A stretch of DNA of 64,000 bases. It comes from Cyclobacterium xiamenense. GTDB lineage: Bacteria > Bacteroidota > Bacteroidia > Cytophagales > Cyclobacteriaceae. The notes below the pieces were generated by a model, which had not been told where the DNA came from, made no database searches, and saw only the letters and a program-made list of their open reading frames with translations. Of this stretch, positions 50,501 to 60,292 are shown in pieces. Numbering within the stretch: the first letter of the stretch is position 1; each line of letters starts with the position of its first letter. The DNA lies in contig NZ_WIOK01000026.1 of the NCBI RefSeq assembly GCF_009467825.1, forward strand, positions 1 to 64,000, read 5' to 3'. The position numbers and the translations under genes are program-made.

Positions 50501-53500
50501 TTAGCGCGTATTAGCAACCTTCTTTTTTCTCCATAAAAAAACCGGCAAGGCAAGAAAAACCCCAACCATACTGAATGCCAATCCTCCGATGGTACCAATT
50601 GCCAAAGAAAACCAAAATATTTCATTTTGCCCTTCCATGACAAAAGGGATTAAGCCAAAACAGGTGGATAAAACCGTCAGCAAAATAGGCGTAGCTTTAC
50701 CTGCCGCCGCTTTGATTACCTGTCGATTATAGGATTGCCCCTGCCGGTTATTGAGATCGTTGACAATAAATATGGCGGCATTGACAGCCAGCCCCCCGAG
50801 CATGACAAACGCCGCATATCCACCTTGATCAAAATAGAAATCAAACAGCGAAAAAATCAAAAACAGCCCAATAAAGGAAACCGGAATGATAAAAATGATG
50901 TACAAGGGCTGCTTGAAATTTTCAAACAGGATGGAGCAAATAAAGAAGATCCCGACCACCAGCACCAGCAATAGGCTGTACTGCCGCTTGGCCTGATCGT
51001 AGTTCCAGGAGTAGGTCTGTCGGCTGGCAGAATACCCGATCGGCATGCTGGTTTTCATTTCTTCCAGTACTTCGTCGAGGTATTCTCCCCCAAACTTGGC
51101 CGAGCCCATGTAGTCAAAGGAAACCAATCGAATGTACTGCCGGTCTTCCTTGTGCAGGGCATTGGTGGTAAACTCTTTTTGCAAAGAACCTACGCCGGCC
51201 ACCTTTACAATCCGGTTTTCTGCCGAAATCAAACTGCTGTTTTCCAGATCAAATCGCGAAAACCGAGCGGACTCCTTTTCTCGCACCACCAACCCATACT
51301 GATCATTGGCTACTTCCAGAAACAGGGAGGGCTGCTCGTGCAAGGACCTGTTTTGAAGCGCATTTACGACCTCGTACTGGTTGGTGCCGGTCAGTGCCAG
51401 CCGTTGTTGATCAAACGCGAGCACATACTCTTCGGTTTTCTGCTCTCCCCAGGTTAGTCGTTCGTTCGTATTCACCTCCTGTATCCGCCGGTGCGAAAGA
51501 AGCTTTGTAGCCAAAATTTCTGCCTGCTTTTCCAGTTCGGTATAATTATACCCCCTCAACTCCGCCCGGAAAGAGGGGATTCCTTCTCCCCCGGGCCCGG
51601 TATAAAACCCCTGGCCCACGCCGTATATGTTCCATCGCACGCCACTCCAGTCCGTAGATTTCATCGCCAGCTTCCCTTTCAATTGGTAGGGCAAGGCCGA
51701 TGTTTCGTAGGCTTCCTTGAAGGTGATTTCGATACGGGCATTTTGCCCGGAATTGACGGTGGTCACGAATTTATCAATCCCCTCCACCCCTTTTAGGTAT
51801 GCCTCAAATTCACGAATGATAAAGTCCATTTGCTCCAAGGTATTGCCGAAGGGCAGATTGGCATTCACGATCAGCCGGGTGCGTTCGGCTTCCCGGTAGG
51901 ATGATTTTTCGAATACCCCTCTGACAAACATCCGCATGGAACCACCCAGCGCCTTGTCTACGTACGGCCGGATCGTTTCCTGGTAATAGGTGCTGCCAAC
52001 GGTGCTGTTGTACCATTCCTGACCCTCCCATTTTGCCGGAAGATAAAAAACCGGCAGGCCAAACAGCAGCACCAATGCCCAAACAAAGGCTTTACGGTAA
52101 CCGGCCAAAAATGCTACCGTTCGCGTATAAATCCGCATCGCTCCAGCCCGTCTCCGTAGCTGTCGGTACGTCATGATACGGCCGGCTTTCCCCTTTTTGC
52201 TCAGCAGTAGGGCATAGACGGCCGGAGTGAATAGCAGGGCGATCAGCAGGGAAACCCCCAACATCACCGACACCACCGTGGAAAAATCAGCCAGGTTTTT
52301 TCGGTCGTCTTCGGGAAGTAAAAATACCATCAGCAGCGCGACAATGGTGGTCAAAGATGCTGCCAGCAGTGCCAGAAATACTTTGCGGTTTTTGTGCTTG
52401 TGCAGGTGGTCGATCATGATGATGGCATTATCCACGATCAGACCAAAAGAAATGGTCAACCCAGCCAATGAATACATGTGGATGTCGACCTTTAACAGGT
52501 AAAGAATGATCACCGTAAGGCTTACATTGACCAGTATACCCAAAAACAAACTGATCAGGTAATTGAGGTTGCGGTTGATTAAAAATATAAAAAGAATCAG
52601 GATCAGAATGGAAAGCCCGGAGCGCTTGTAGATTTTCTGGAGTTCCTTTTCCAGGTAGGACGTGTCGTCAAACTCCAGCCGCACATCAAACCCTTCGGGC
52701 AATTGCCTCTGGGAGGCAGCCATGGTTTGCTTGATTTTTTCTGCCAGCAACACCTTGTTTACACCGTCCCGGCTAGTGATGGTCAGGCTTACCGAATTGT
52801 TGCCGTTGATGCGGTAAAAACGCTGGGGCGCTGCTTCCTCCAGGGTTAGACTGGCCACATCTTTTAAAAACAGCTCCTTTCCCTCCAGCCTTCCGATAAG
52901 CAGGTTCTCCAGGGATTGCAGGGATTGCAGGGAGCGGTCCACCTGCAAAAACAAGGACTCACCCGACGCATTCATGGCCAGCCCGGGATAATTCCTTCCA
53001 AAAGAACTGCGTATTTTACTCTCCAAAGCGGTTCTGGAAAGATCGAGGGTCTGCAATTTCTGAATGTCGTAGGTGACATACAGATACAAGTCGTTGGCGC
53101 CCCGCACCTCCATCTCCTCTACTTCTTCAAGTTGGTTTAGCGACGATACCAGGATGTCCTCGGTAATCTTCTTGATCTCAAAGGAGGCAAACGGACCGTT
53201 TATGCTGTAGGTCAGGATGGGCCGTTTCTCCCGAATATACCGTTGGGAGGACTGGGTGATTGTGGGATAGCTCACCTTGCTGTCCAACGACGGGTATACC
53301 TGCCGAATCAGGGCCGAGACTTCAAATTTTTTGTATTCCATATCGGTGCGCTTATCAAAACGCAACTGAATGGATCCCTGATTGTAGTTGGATACAGAGG
53401 TCGTTTTTTTCAATTCAGACAACTGAGAGAGCACCCCTTCCAGCGGTGAAGTTGCCAGTTTTTCGACCAACTCCGGAGAGGCGCTGCGCACGGAAAAGCC

Positions 53501-53617
53501 AATATTCAGTACCGGCTCCTTTTCTCTGGGGTTGAGATCCACGGATAATTCCGAGACCAGGGAAAATCCAATGATTGCCAAAACAAAAAAAACGATAACC
53601 AGCCGGAAAGGTGTCAT
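50501..53617 (-). CDS. RND-family transporter (atypical proton relay)
   Basis: A 1038-residue inner-membrane transporter of full RND length with twelve helices and two large periplasmic loops. In helix 4 the AcrB motif VDDAI reads VDNAI (D395-N396), so one of the two relay aspartates is replaced. In the helix 10 region, AcrB has LSAKNAILIVEF while this protein has LAVNAAIFIVND, so the relay lysine is replaced by Val. There is no adaptor (HlyD-like) or TolC-like gene beside it; instead two lipoproteins flank it. The gene is 50 nt after the first lipoprotein gene and 12 nt before the second. Confidence 0.9.
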   Translation of the reverse strand: MTPFRLVIVFFVLAIIGFSLVSELSVDLNPREKEPVLNIGFSVRSASPELVEKLATSPLEGVLSQLSELKKTTSVSNYNQGSIQLRFDKRTDMEYKKFEVSALIRQVYPSLDSKVSYPTITQSSQRYIREKRPILTYSINGPFASFEIKKITEDILVSSLNQLEEVEEMEVRGANDLYLYVTYDIQKLQTLDLSRTALESKIRSSFGRNYPGLAMNASGESLFLQVDRSLQSLQSLENLLIGRLEGKELFLKDVASLTLEEAAPQRFYRINGNNSVSLTITSRDGVNKVLLAEKIKQTMAASQRQLPEGFDVRLEFDDTSYLEKELQKIYKRSGLSILILILFIFLINRNLNYLISLFLGILVNVSLTVIILYLLKVDIHMYSLAGLTISFGLIVDNAIIMIDHLHKHKNRKVFLALLAASLTTIVALLMVFLLPEDDRKNLADFSTVVSVMLGVSLLIALLFTPAVYALLLSKKGKAGRIMTYRQLRRRAGAMRIYTRTVAFLAGYRKAFVWALVLLFGLPVFYLPAKWEGQEWYNSTVGSTYYQETIRPYVDKALGGSMRMFVRGVFEKSSYREAERTRLIVNANLPFGNTLEQMDFIIREFEAYLKGVEGIDKFVTTVNSGQNARIEITFKEAYETSALPYQLKGKLAMKSTDWSGVRWNIYGVGQGFYTGPGGEGIPSFRAELRGYNYTELEKQAEILATKLLSHRRIQEVNTNERLTWGEQKTEEYVLAFDQQRLALTGTNQYEVVNALQNRSLHEQPSLFLEVANDQYGLVVREKESARFSRFDLENSSLISAENRIVKVAGVGSLQKEFTTNALHKEDRQYIRLVSFDYMGSAKFGGEYLDEVLEEMKTSMPIGYSASRQTYSWNYDQAKRQYSLLLVLVVGIFFICSILFENFKQPLYIIFIIPVSFIGLFLIFSLFDFYFDQGGYAAFVMLGGLAVNAAIFIVNDLNNRQGQSYNRQVIKAAAGKATPILLTVLSTCFGLIPFVMEGQNEIFWFSLAIGTIGGLAFSMVGVFLALPVFLWRKKKVANTR

Positions 53618-53667
53618 GGGGTATGGATTAAGAAGGTGTAGTTGGCCTTATTCATGGTTTTAACTTT

Positions 53668-54819
53668 TCATTGGATCTCATAAAAATAGAAAAAAACCTG
53701 GTCCAATTCCGTTTCCACCCGTGGCAGGTGCAGGTTTCGATCCGCAAACAACCTCCCTCCCTTGTATCGGAAATCAATATCCAAATGTACCTCCCACACC
53801 TTCCTTCCCTCCTTTACGATCTGGTAGTAGGGGATTTTGTATTCCTTCTGCAGGGCAGAAAATGCCTCTCCCCCGACAACGTTCCTGGGCAAGGCATCGA
53901 CCTCTTCCTGGGGCGCTGCTCCCTGGTAGGCGGCCATTAGGTATCCGTTGGACCGAGACAAATGGACAAAACTGGAAGCCCCAAGTTCCTTGAAAAACCG
54001 GTCAAAGGGTTCGGCTTTGGGAGAAGCGGGATCAATCTGCACGTAAGCGTCTCCTGGGCTTAACTGTATGGTATCTTGCAATTCCAATTCGGGAAAGGTG
54101 TAGCGGTAAATCTCAGGCGAATACGAGAACAACAGGTAAATGGTCGCATCGTTCCTTATGGAAAACGGCGCCATCTCCCGGTATTGGCCAGGATTTTTCA
54201 GCATCTGTGAGGAGGCGGGAATGTACTGACGGGAAAGGATCGTATCCTGCTCCAGGTCATATACGGTCAGAAAAGGAAGCTGAGTAAGAAAATCCTCCTG
54301 CTCCAACACCTCCCCAGAAGGGTATTGCGGAAAGCTATTGGTAAACAGGATGCCCCCGGAAAGATCATTCACATGCCCTCCGTATACTGTATTGGTAAAA
54401 AAAGAAAATGGAAGTTCCCCGGATTGAATCAATTGCAGGTTCAAATCGTACCGAAATAATTTTTTATTTGTCAGAATGATAACTTCCTCCGATCCATGGT
54501 AATGTGCAGAAATAAAATACGAGCCATATCCATCCCGGGTATCACCGGTGAGGTTTTTAGCAAGCAAAATTTGTCCATTACTATCCACCCGGACCATTTC
54601 CTTCCGTTGATGATCAAACATCAAATACTCCGACCTGTCCGATTGGATATCCAGGATCGCGAGCCTACCGAGGTAATCAATCACCAAACTATCTGTGATC
54701 ACAAACCGGGGTTCAAAACCATCTCCCGACCTATTTTCCCGGCCGCTATTGGAACAAGAAAGGTGTAAACCAATCATCAATCCAATCGGGAGCAAGGGGC
54801 AAAGGATTTGGGGACGCAT
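53668..54819 (-). CDS. DUF4221-like lipoprotein (beta-propeller-like), copy 1
   Basis: A 383-residue lipoprotein with Cys22 at the lipobox (GLHLSC). It has repeated beta-rich units such as FRYDLNLQLIQSGELPF and IYRYTFPELELQDTIQL. It begins the operon with the RND gene and the second lipoprotein. Similarity to 49316-50488 is mainly in length and pattern (both contain TDG/LVID-type openings and a YYQIV or YYMVV segment before the C-terminus). A -7-like element (TATTTTTG, 54891-54898) lies about 70 nt upstream. Cell-surface or periplasmic location is inferred. Confidence 0.65.
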   Translation of the reverse strand: MRPQILCPLLPIGLMIGLHLSCSNSGRENRSGDGFEPRFVITDSLVIDYLGRLAILDIQSDRSEYLMFDHQRKEMVRVDSNGQILLAKNLTGDTRDGYGSYFISAHYHGSEEVIILTNKKLFRYDLNLQLIQSGELPFSFFTNTVYGGHVNDLSGGILFTNSFPQYPSGEVLEQEDFLTQLPFLTVYDLEQDTILSRQYIPASSQMLKNPGQYREMAPFSIRNDATIYLLFSYSPEIYRYTFPELELQDTIQLSPGDAYVQIDPASPKAEPFDRFFKELGASSFVHLSRSNGYLMAAYQGAAPQEEVDALPRNVVGGEAFSALQKEYKIPYYQIVKEGRKVWEVHLDIDFRYKGGRLFADRNLHLPRVETELDQVFFYFYEIQ

Positions 54820-54920
54820 ATTCAGGAATTAACCATTGGATAAAGCTATCGGTGGAGATCCGATTAAAACTAAAGAAATAATTTTTAAAACAAAAATATT
54901 TTTGCTTTTTTTCTGGAAAT

Positions 54921-54956
54921 AAAAAAAGGGCAGCCATCCCTTGCGGAACGCTACCC
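54921..54956 (-). terminator. Terminator of rny
   Basis: A seven-base-pair stem (gggcagc / gctaccc, one G-U pair) with a 15-nt loop ends in a seven-U run on the minus strand. It lies 36 nt after the rny stop codon. Confidence 0.75.
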
Positions 54957-54991
54957 TTCATGTACCTGTGGAATAGGGTGTTGATTACAAC

Positions 54992-56557
54992 CTATTTCGC
55001 GTAGTTTACCGATCGCATTTCCCGGATGACGGTAATTTTGATTTGCCCGGGGTACTGCATTTCCTTTTCGATCTTCTGGGAAATTTCGAAGGACAATTGA
55101 CTAGCCGTGGTGTCGTCTACATTGTCGGCATCCACCAGCACGCGCAACTCCCGACCGGCCTGCATGGCAAAGCACTTATTGACGCCATCAAAACTCAGGG
55201 CCAAATCTTCCAGGTCCTTGAGGCGTTTGATGTAACTGTCCATGATTTCCCTTCTCGCTCCGGGCCTGGAACCGGAAATAGCATCACAGGCCTGCACGAT
55301 GGGCGAAAGCATGGAGGTCATTTCGATCTCGTCATGGTGCGCTCCGATTGCATTGACCACTTCCGGATGTTCCTTGTGTTTTTTGGCGAGCTCCATACCC
55401 AAAATAGCGTGGGGGAGTTCTGCTTCTTCGGGATAAACCTTTCCGATATCGTGGAGCAATCCGGCTCGTTTGGCCAGTTTGGCATTGAACCCCATTTCTG
55501 CAGCCATGGTTGCACACAATTTGGCCACTTCTCTGGAGTGCTGCAGCAGGTTTTGCCCGTAGGAAGATCGAAAACGCATCCGACCTACCATTTTGATCAA
55601 TTCCGGATGCAATCCGTGAATGCCCAGGTCGATACAGGTTCGTTCTCCTATTTCTATGATTTCTTCGTCAATATTTTTCTCGGTTTTGGCCACCACTTCC
55701 TCGATCCGGGCCGGGTGAATCCTCCCGTCTTGCACCAGACGATGCAAGGACAAGCGGGCCACTTCCCTTCTCACCGGATCAAACCCGGAGATGATGATTG
55801 CTTCCGGAGTATCGTCTACCACGATCTCTACTCCGGTAGCTGCTTCCAACGCCCGGATATTTCTACCTTCTCTACCGATAATTTTACCCTTCACGTCATC
55901 GCTCTCGATATTGAAGACCGAGACACAGTTTTCGATCGCATGTTCCGTAGCCGTGCGTTGAATGGTATCCAATACAATCTTCTTGGCTTGTTTGGTGGCA
56001 CTGAGTTTGGCCTGATCCAAAATATCCTTGATATGGGAGGAAGCCTTGGTCGCCGCCTCGTCCTTGAGCATTTCGATCAATTGTTCGCGTGCCTCTTCCC
56101 GTGTGAGAAGGGCCACTTTTTCAAGATCAGTGATCCGCTGCTGGGTTACCTTATCCAATTCGTCTTTTCTAACCTGCACCGCATGCAACTGGGCGCTCAA
56201 GTTCTCTTTTCTACTATCCAGCTCGGCTTCCTTGCGCTTGAGCTGCTCCATTTCCTTGGAAAGGATTTGCTCGCGCTGCTTGAGCTTGTTTTCATTGGTA
56301 ATGAGGATGTTTTTCTTTTTGCCTACTTCCTCTTCAAAATCCGATTTCAAGCGTAGGTACTTTTCCTTTGCTTCGAGGATCTTGTCTTTCTTTAATCCCT
56401 CGGCGTTGATTTCTGCTTCACGGATGATACTTTTGGCTTTTTCCCTGGCTTCGGCTTCTAGCTTTTTACTGTTGTTCTTGATAAAAAACCCAGCCAGTAG
56501 CGCCCCCAGCAAAATGCCGATGGCTCCTGATAAAATGATGTATAGTGAGATTCCCAT
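54992..56557 (-). CDS. rny: Ribonuclease Y
   Basis: A 521-residue membrane-anchored endoribonuclease that starts mRNA turnover. An N-terminal hydrophobic helix ([19 protein letters not shown], residues 7-25) is followed by a long charged coiled coil (to about 200), a KH RNA-binding domain ([15 protein letters not shown] at about 215) and an HD domain (LLHDIGKV, His-Asp at about 367-368). The length and order are typical. Downstream is a terminator; upstream, 70 nt away, is zapA. Confidence 0.95.
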   Translation of the reverse strand: MGISLYIILSGAIGILLGALLAGFFIKNNSKKLEAEAREKAKSIIREAEINAEGLKKDKILEAKEKYLRLKSDFEEEVGKKKNILITNENKLKQREQILSKEMEQLKRKEAELDSRKENLSAQLHAVQVRKDELDKVTQQRITDLEKVALLTREEAREQLIEMLKDEAATKASSHIKDILDQAKLSATKQAKKIVLDTIQRTATEHAIENCVSVFNIESDDVKGKIIGREGRNIRALEAATGVEIVVDDTPEAIIISGFDPVRREVARLSLHRLVQDGRIHPARIEEVVAKTEKNIDEEIIEIGERTCIDLGIHGLHPELIKMVGRMRFRSSYGQNLLQHSREVAKLCATMAAEMGFNAKLAKRAGLLHDIGKVYPEEAELPHAILGMELAKKHKEHPEVVNAIGAHHDEIEMTSMLSPIVQACDAISGSRPGARREIMDSYIKRLKDLEDLALSFDGVNKCFAMQAGRELRVLVDADNVDDTTASQLSFEISQKIEKEMQYPGQIKITVIREMRSVNYAK

Positions 56558-56627
56558 AGATGTAGTTGAGTTATATCTACCGGAAAAAAATTCAATGCCG
56601 CTGCGTCGGGACGTTATGCATGCTATA

Positions 56628-56912
56628 TTAAAGTAAAGACTCCAGGCGTTGGTTGACCTGTTCGACCATCGTTCGAACCTGCTCGTCTTCCTGCCCTTGT
56701 GTTTCGTTCAGTTCGATGGATTCCACCATGCAATCAAACGCCACCATGGCCAGCAGGTCTTGCCGGTCTTCCAGACCAAACTCTTCCCTGTACTTTTTAA
56801 TTTTATCGTTGATCAATTTACCCACCCGTCTGATTCTGGCCTCTTCGTCGGCCTTAACTTTCATCGGATATTCTCGGTCTCCAATTTTTATTCTGATCGA
56901 AAGTGTATCCAT
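56628..56912 (-). CDS. zapA: Cell division protein ZapA
   Basis: A 94-residue ZapA-like protein that bundles FtsZ filaments. It has the N-terminal strand region ([16 protein letters not shown]) and a helical C-terminus ([21 protein letters not shown]). Length and pattern match the family. It follows one base after the coiled-coil gene and precedes rny, a common arrangement in Bacteroidota. Confidence 0.88.
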   Translation of the reverse strand: MDTLSIRIKIGDREYPMKVKADEEARIRRVGKLINDKIKKYREEFGLEDRQDLLAMVAFDCMVESIELNETQGQEDEQVRTMVEQVNQRLESLL

Positions 56913-56913
56913 A

Positions 56914-57201
56914 TTAGTCAGACAGGTACGTGATAATCTTGTCGATTTCTTTTATATAGTCATCAATTCTCCCCTTCAATTCAGCAGACGCTTTATTTTC
57001 TACCGGTATGTTTCTTACAATTTTACTAATTTTAATTTGATTTTTAAAATCTTCCAGGGCCGCTCCTTGATCCGAAAGTTGCTTTTGATAAATTAAAAGT
57101 TGGTTTTTGAGGGCAGTATTTTCCTCTTCAAGCAGCCTGACCTTCTCTTCGACCCGTTCTGCTAGCCTTTCCAACTTTTGAAGCGCCCCGTAATCCTTCA
57201 T
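56914..57201 (-). CDS. Coiled-coil protein between pheT and zapA
   Basis: A 95-residue protein that is almost entirely helical coiled coil (ERLAERVEEKVRLLEEENTALKNQLLIYQKQL in heptads). Such genes next to zapA in Bacteroidota may act in cell division, in a ZapB-like way, but the sequence is too simple for assignment. It starts one base after the pheT stop and ends one base before zapA. Confidence 0.75.
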   Translation of the reverse strand: MKDYGALQKLERLAERVEEKVRLLEEENTALKNQLLIYQKQLSDQGAALEDFKNQIKISKIVRNIPVENKASAELKGRIDDYIKEIDKIITYLSD

Positions 57202-57202
57202 T

Positions 57203-59614
57203 TTATTTTCTGATCAATGCTCCTGCATTTTTTTCAAATGCGGTCATTAATTTGTGCATGGTCTTATCGATCAATTTATCCGTCAGGGTTTGTTGATCGT
57301 CCTGTAGGTAAAAACTCAGCGCATAGGCCTTTTGGTTGGGCGCTACCTTATCGCCGGTGTACACGTCGAACACGTTGATTCGCTTGAGTAGCTTTCCCCC
57401 GGCCTTGATCGCCAGCTGACGCAATTCTTCAAAACTCACCTGCTGGTCAATCACTAGCGAGAGATCCCTGCGCACCTCCGGAAATTTGGAGATTTCCCGG
57501 TATCTTTCCTGTTTTTTGGCCAATTTGACCAGCCTATCCCAGTCCAATTCAGCGAAATATACTTCTTGCTTCACTCCGGCCTGCCGGGTTACGGCGGTTT
57601 CCAACAGCCCAATGTCTCCCAACTCCTGCTGGTTTACCCGCAGCGTAAGCCCGTAAGTATACGGGGCGCGCTCCACCAGCTGCACGTCGGGAAGCGGTAT
57701 ATTTAACTTGGCTAGCAGTGCCTCGACTACTGCGTACAACTCCGGGAAGCCTGCTGGCTCCGATGCGTGCATCCAGTTTTCCCGGATGGAATTTCCCGTT
57801 AGAAACAACGAAAGGCGCTTCCCCTCTACGTAGCCCTTCTCGATCTTCGAATAGACCGAACCAAATTCAAATACCTTCAGGTCTTTTTGACGCCGGTTGA
57901 TGTTGTGTGCCAACACTTCCAGTCCCGTGTACAGCAGGGACTGCCGGAGCACCCCGAGTTCCTCACTCAATTTATTTAAAATTACCACGTCCTTTTCTAC
58001 ATCCAGGAAATTTGCTTCCGAAGAATAGGCAGCACTGCTAAGGGAATTGGTGATGATTTCGCTGTAGCCCATACCTGCCAGGGTCTCGGAAATCCGGTAT
58101 TGAAGCTTGTTCCCATCTTTTTCCGGGTGTTCTGCCAGGTATTCCGACTGATAATTGTCCTTTAGGGGTATCGCATCAAATCCGTAAATCCGTAAAATCT
58201 CTTCGATCACATCTGCTTCCCTGGTAACGTCTACCCGATAGGGAGGAACCCGTGCCAGAAATCCTTCGCTGGTTTCTTCCTCCACCCGGATGTCAAGGGA
58301 TTCCAAAATGGTTTTTATCTCCTTCCGATCAATCACTTCGCCAATCAGCCGGTCCACATGCCGGTACGCTACAGGTACCGGCAGATAGGTAGCAGGTGCC
58401 GGATAGTGATCGACTATCGCCGAGCTAATTTCTCCACCTGCGAGTTCGCGGATAAGCATCGCCGCCCGCTTCAAGGCAAATACCGGCATATTGGGGTCGG
58501 TGCCTCGCTCAAACCGGAAGGAAGCATCGGTTTTAATGCCGTGGTGCTGCGCCCCCTTGCGAATCACGTCCGCTCCAAAGCAGGCACTTTCCAAAAAGAT
58601 TGTCTGTGTATCGTCCGTAACTCCAGAGTCCTTTCCCCCCAGAACACCCGCCATGCAAAGCCCCCCTTTGCTATCACAAATCATGAGCTCCTCTCCTGTC
58701 AGGATTCTTTCTTTTCCTTCGAGGGTGGTAAATTTGGTACCCTTTGGGAGCCGCTTGACCTGTATTTCATTTCCGGTGATCACATCTGCATCAAAGGCAT
58801 GCAATGGTTGGCCCAGATCATGCAGGATGAAATTGGTAACGTCCACAATAACGTTGATGGGTTCCAGGTCGATTGCTCTGAGGTAATTTTGAAGCCATTG
58901 GGGAGAGGGTACGACCTTCACCCCACGGATGGTCAGTCCGGCATACCGGGGACAGTCGGTCGTATCGGCCACGGAAACCGCAAAAGTGGGGCCTTCCCTA
59001 TCTACGGCGAAGTCCGATACATCGGGCAGTACGAGTTCCTTCCGCAAAAGTGCTTTCAGATCGCGGGCGACGCCCAAATGAGAAGCTGCATCCGCGCGAT
59101 TGGGTGTCAGGCCGATTTCTAGCACGGCTGTTTCACTGCTTTCGATCAGGGAGCCCAGCGGAGTACCGTTTGGAAGGTCCGTATCCAAAACCAGGATGCC
59201 CTCGTGGCTGCTGCCCAGGCCCAATTCGTCCTCGGCACAAATCATTCCCTCGGATACTTCTCCGCGAATTTTGGCTTTTTTTATTGCAAAGGGTTCCCCC
59301 TCCGTGGGATACAAGGTAGCGCCTACAATAGCAACCGGGACCTTCTGCCCTTTTGCCACATTTGGAGCCCCGCACACGATGGGTAAAAGGCGTTCGCCTA
59401 TGTCCACACGCGTCAGGCTGAGTTTATCCGCATTTGGGTGCGGCTCGCAATGGATCACTTCGCCGATAACTACCCCTTTTAGGCCTCCTTTTATGGACTC
59501 ATAGGTGGAAATACCTTCCACCTCCAGCCCGGAAGCCGTGAGCAAATCAGCAATCTCTTCGGGACTTTGGTCAAAAGGTAGGTAATCTTTGAGTCTATTG
59601 ATCGAAATTTTCAT
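57203..59614 (-). CDS. pheT: Phenylalanine-tRNA ligase beta subunit
   Basis: An 803-residue subunit of phenylalanyl-tRNA synthetase. It shows an N-terminal tRNA-binding domain with CGAPNVAKGQKVPVA and a B3/B4 editing domain. The B5 DNA-binding-like domain and the C-terminal FDX-ACB domain ending in YALSFYLQDDQQTLTDKLID are also present. The length is typical. The pheS gene is not in the window. The coiled-coil gene follows one base later. Confidence 0.96.
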   Translation of the reverse strand: MKISINRLKDYLPFDQSPEEIADLLTASGLEVEGISTYESIKGGLKGVVIGEVIHCEPHPNADKLSLTRVDIGERLLPIVCGAPNVAKGQKVPVAIVGATLYPTEGEPFAIKKAKIRGEVSEGMICAEDELGLGSSHEGILVLDTDLPNGTPLGSLIESSETAVLEIGLTPNRADAASHLGVARDLKALLRKELVLPDVSDFAVDREGPTFAVSVADTTDCPRYAGLTIRGVKVVPSPQWLQNYLRAIDLEPINVIVDVTNFILHDLGQPLHAFDADVITGNEIQVKRLPKGTKFTTLEGKERILTGEELMICDSKGGLCMAGVLGGKDSGVTDDTQTIFLESACFGADVIRKGAQHHGIKTDASFRFERGTDPNMPVFALKRAAMLIRELAGGEISSAIVDHYPAPATYLPVPVAYRHVDRLIGEVIDRKEIKTILESLDIRVEEETSEGFLARVPPYRVDVTREADVIEEILRIYGFDAIPLKDNYQSEYLAEHPEKDGNKLQYRISETLAGMGYSEIITNSLSSAAYSSEANFLDVEKDVVILNKLSEELGVLRQSLLYTGLEVLAHNINRRQKDLKVFEFGSVYSKIEKGYVEGKRLSLFLTGNSIRENWMHASEPAGFPELYAVVEALLAKLNIPLPDVQLVERAPYTYGLTLRVNQQELGDIGLLETAVTRQAGVKQEVYFAELDWDRLVKLAKKQERYREISKFPEVRRDLSLVIDQQVSFEELRQLAIKAGGKLLKRINVFDVYTGDKVAPNQKAYALSFYLQDDQQTLTDKLIDKTMHKLMTAFEKNAGALIRK

Positions 59615-59636
59615 TGTTTCAGTTTTGACTAAGATA

Positions 59637-59644
59637 CAAATTTA
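59637..59644 (-). promoter_or_regulatory. Candidate -7 element of pheT
   Basis: TAAATTTG lies 22 nt upstream of the pheT start codon. There is no TTG at the usual distance. Confidence 0.35.
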
Positions 59645-59668
59645 CGATAATTGACCTCTACTGAAAGG

Positions 59669-60286
59669 TTATTTATCGTAATTTTTCTCCCCTGCCCGAA
59701 TAGGAATTTCAAGTATATTCTCTCGTGGAGGAATGGGGCAGGCATAATCCGGATTATAGGCGCAATACGGATTGTAAGCCAGGTTAAAGTCAATATTGAG
59801 GGAAGATTGCCCATCCTGCCGGAGGTTGAGGTAACGCCCGCCACCATAGGTTTCGTCCCCGGAGGTTTTATCTGCAAAAGCCAGGAAAAAATTCCTCCGG
59901 TCCGCTTCGTCCTCTGCCTGTAGCAAAAGTAACTTTATGGTCTGTCCCTGCAGTTCGAAAACGGCAAAGGAATGCCGGATGTATCGTTCCAGGCTGCCGT
60001 CGGTCATGGGGATTTCCAGGATCCTTCTGTCTGCTACCGGTTCCAGCCGCGCCCGTACCTTGTAGGCAGGGTCGACGGGATAGAAATCCAGGGAATCCAT
60101 GTCTTCCTTTTGCTCCGCCTTTAGCGGGGAATCCAGGTTGTATTTCAGGAATTTAAACTGACGCTCCCGTTCCGCTTCAATAGTAGTTCGGTAGAACTCC
60201 GGATCCTCGGTACCCGTGAAGGTATACAGTAGGGAAGCGGCGATTACCAGGGCCACAAATGCCCAAAATAGATTCTTTTTATTCAT
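59669..60286 (-). CDS. DUF1684-family protein
   Basis: A 205-residue protein with an N-terminal hydrophobic anchor (FWAFVALVIAASLLYTF). The mature part carries the characteristic DUF1684 end: GGRYLNL and then NPYCAYNPDYACPIPP, ending in basic residues. The family is widespread but its function is not known. It begins seven nt after radC on the same strand. Confidence 0.88.
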   Translation of the reverse strand: MNKKNLFWAFVALVIAASLLYTFTGTEDPEFYRTTIEAERERQFKFLKYNLDSPLKAEQKEDMDSLDFYPVDPAYKVRARLEPVADRRILEIPMTDGSLERYIRHSFAVFELQGQTIKLLLLQAEDEADRRNFFLAFADKTSGDETYGGGRYLNLRQDGQSSLNIDFNLAYNPYCAYNPDYACPIPPRENILEIPIRAGEKNYDK

Positions 60287-60292
60287 AGTGAT

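Noticed and set aside
52910-52940. Short tandem repeat (ggattgcag) in the RND gene
   Set aside because: Two to three imperfect copies that encode a short Leu-Gln-Ser run; this looks like normal coding variation, not a regulatory repeat.
55043-56356. Long open frame of 437 codons antisense to rny
   Set aside because: It is a shadow of the conserved rny coding sequence. Its translation has no family-like features, is rich in His, Phe and Gln, and has no promoter.
58358-59122. Open frame of 254 codons antisense to pheT
   Set aside because: Complete overlap with the well-conserved pheT gene and no recognisable domain.
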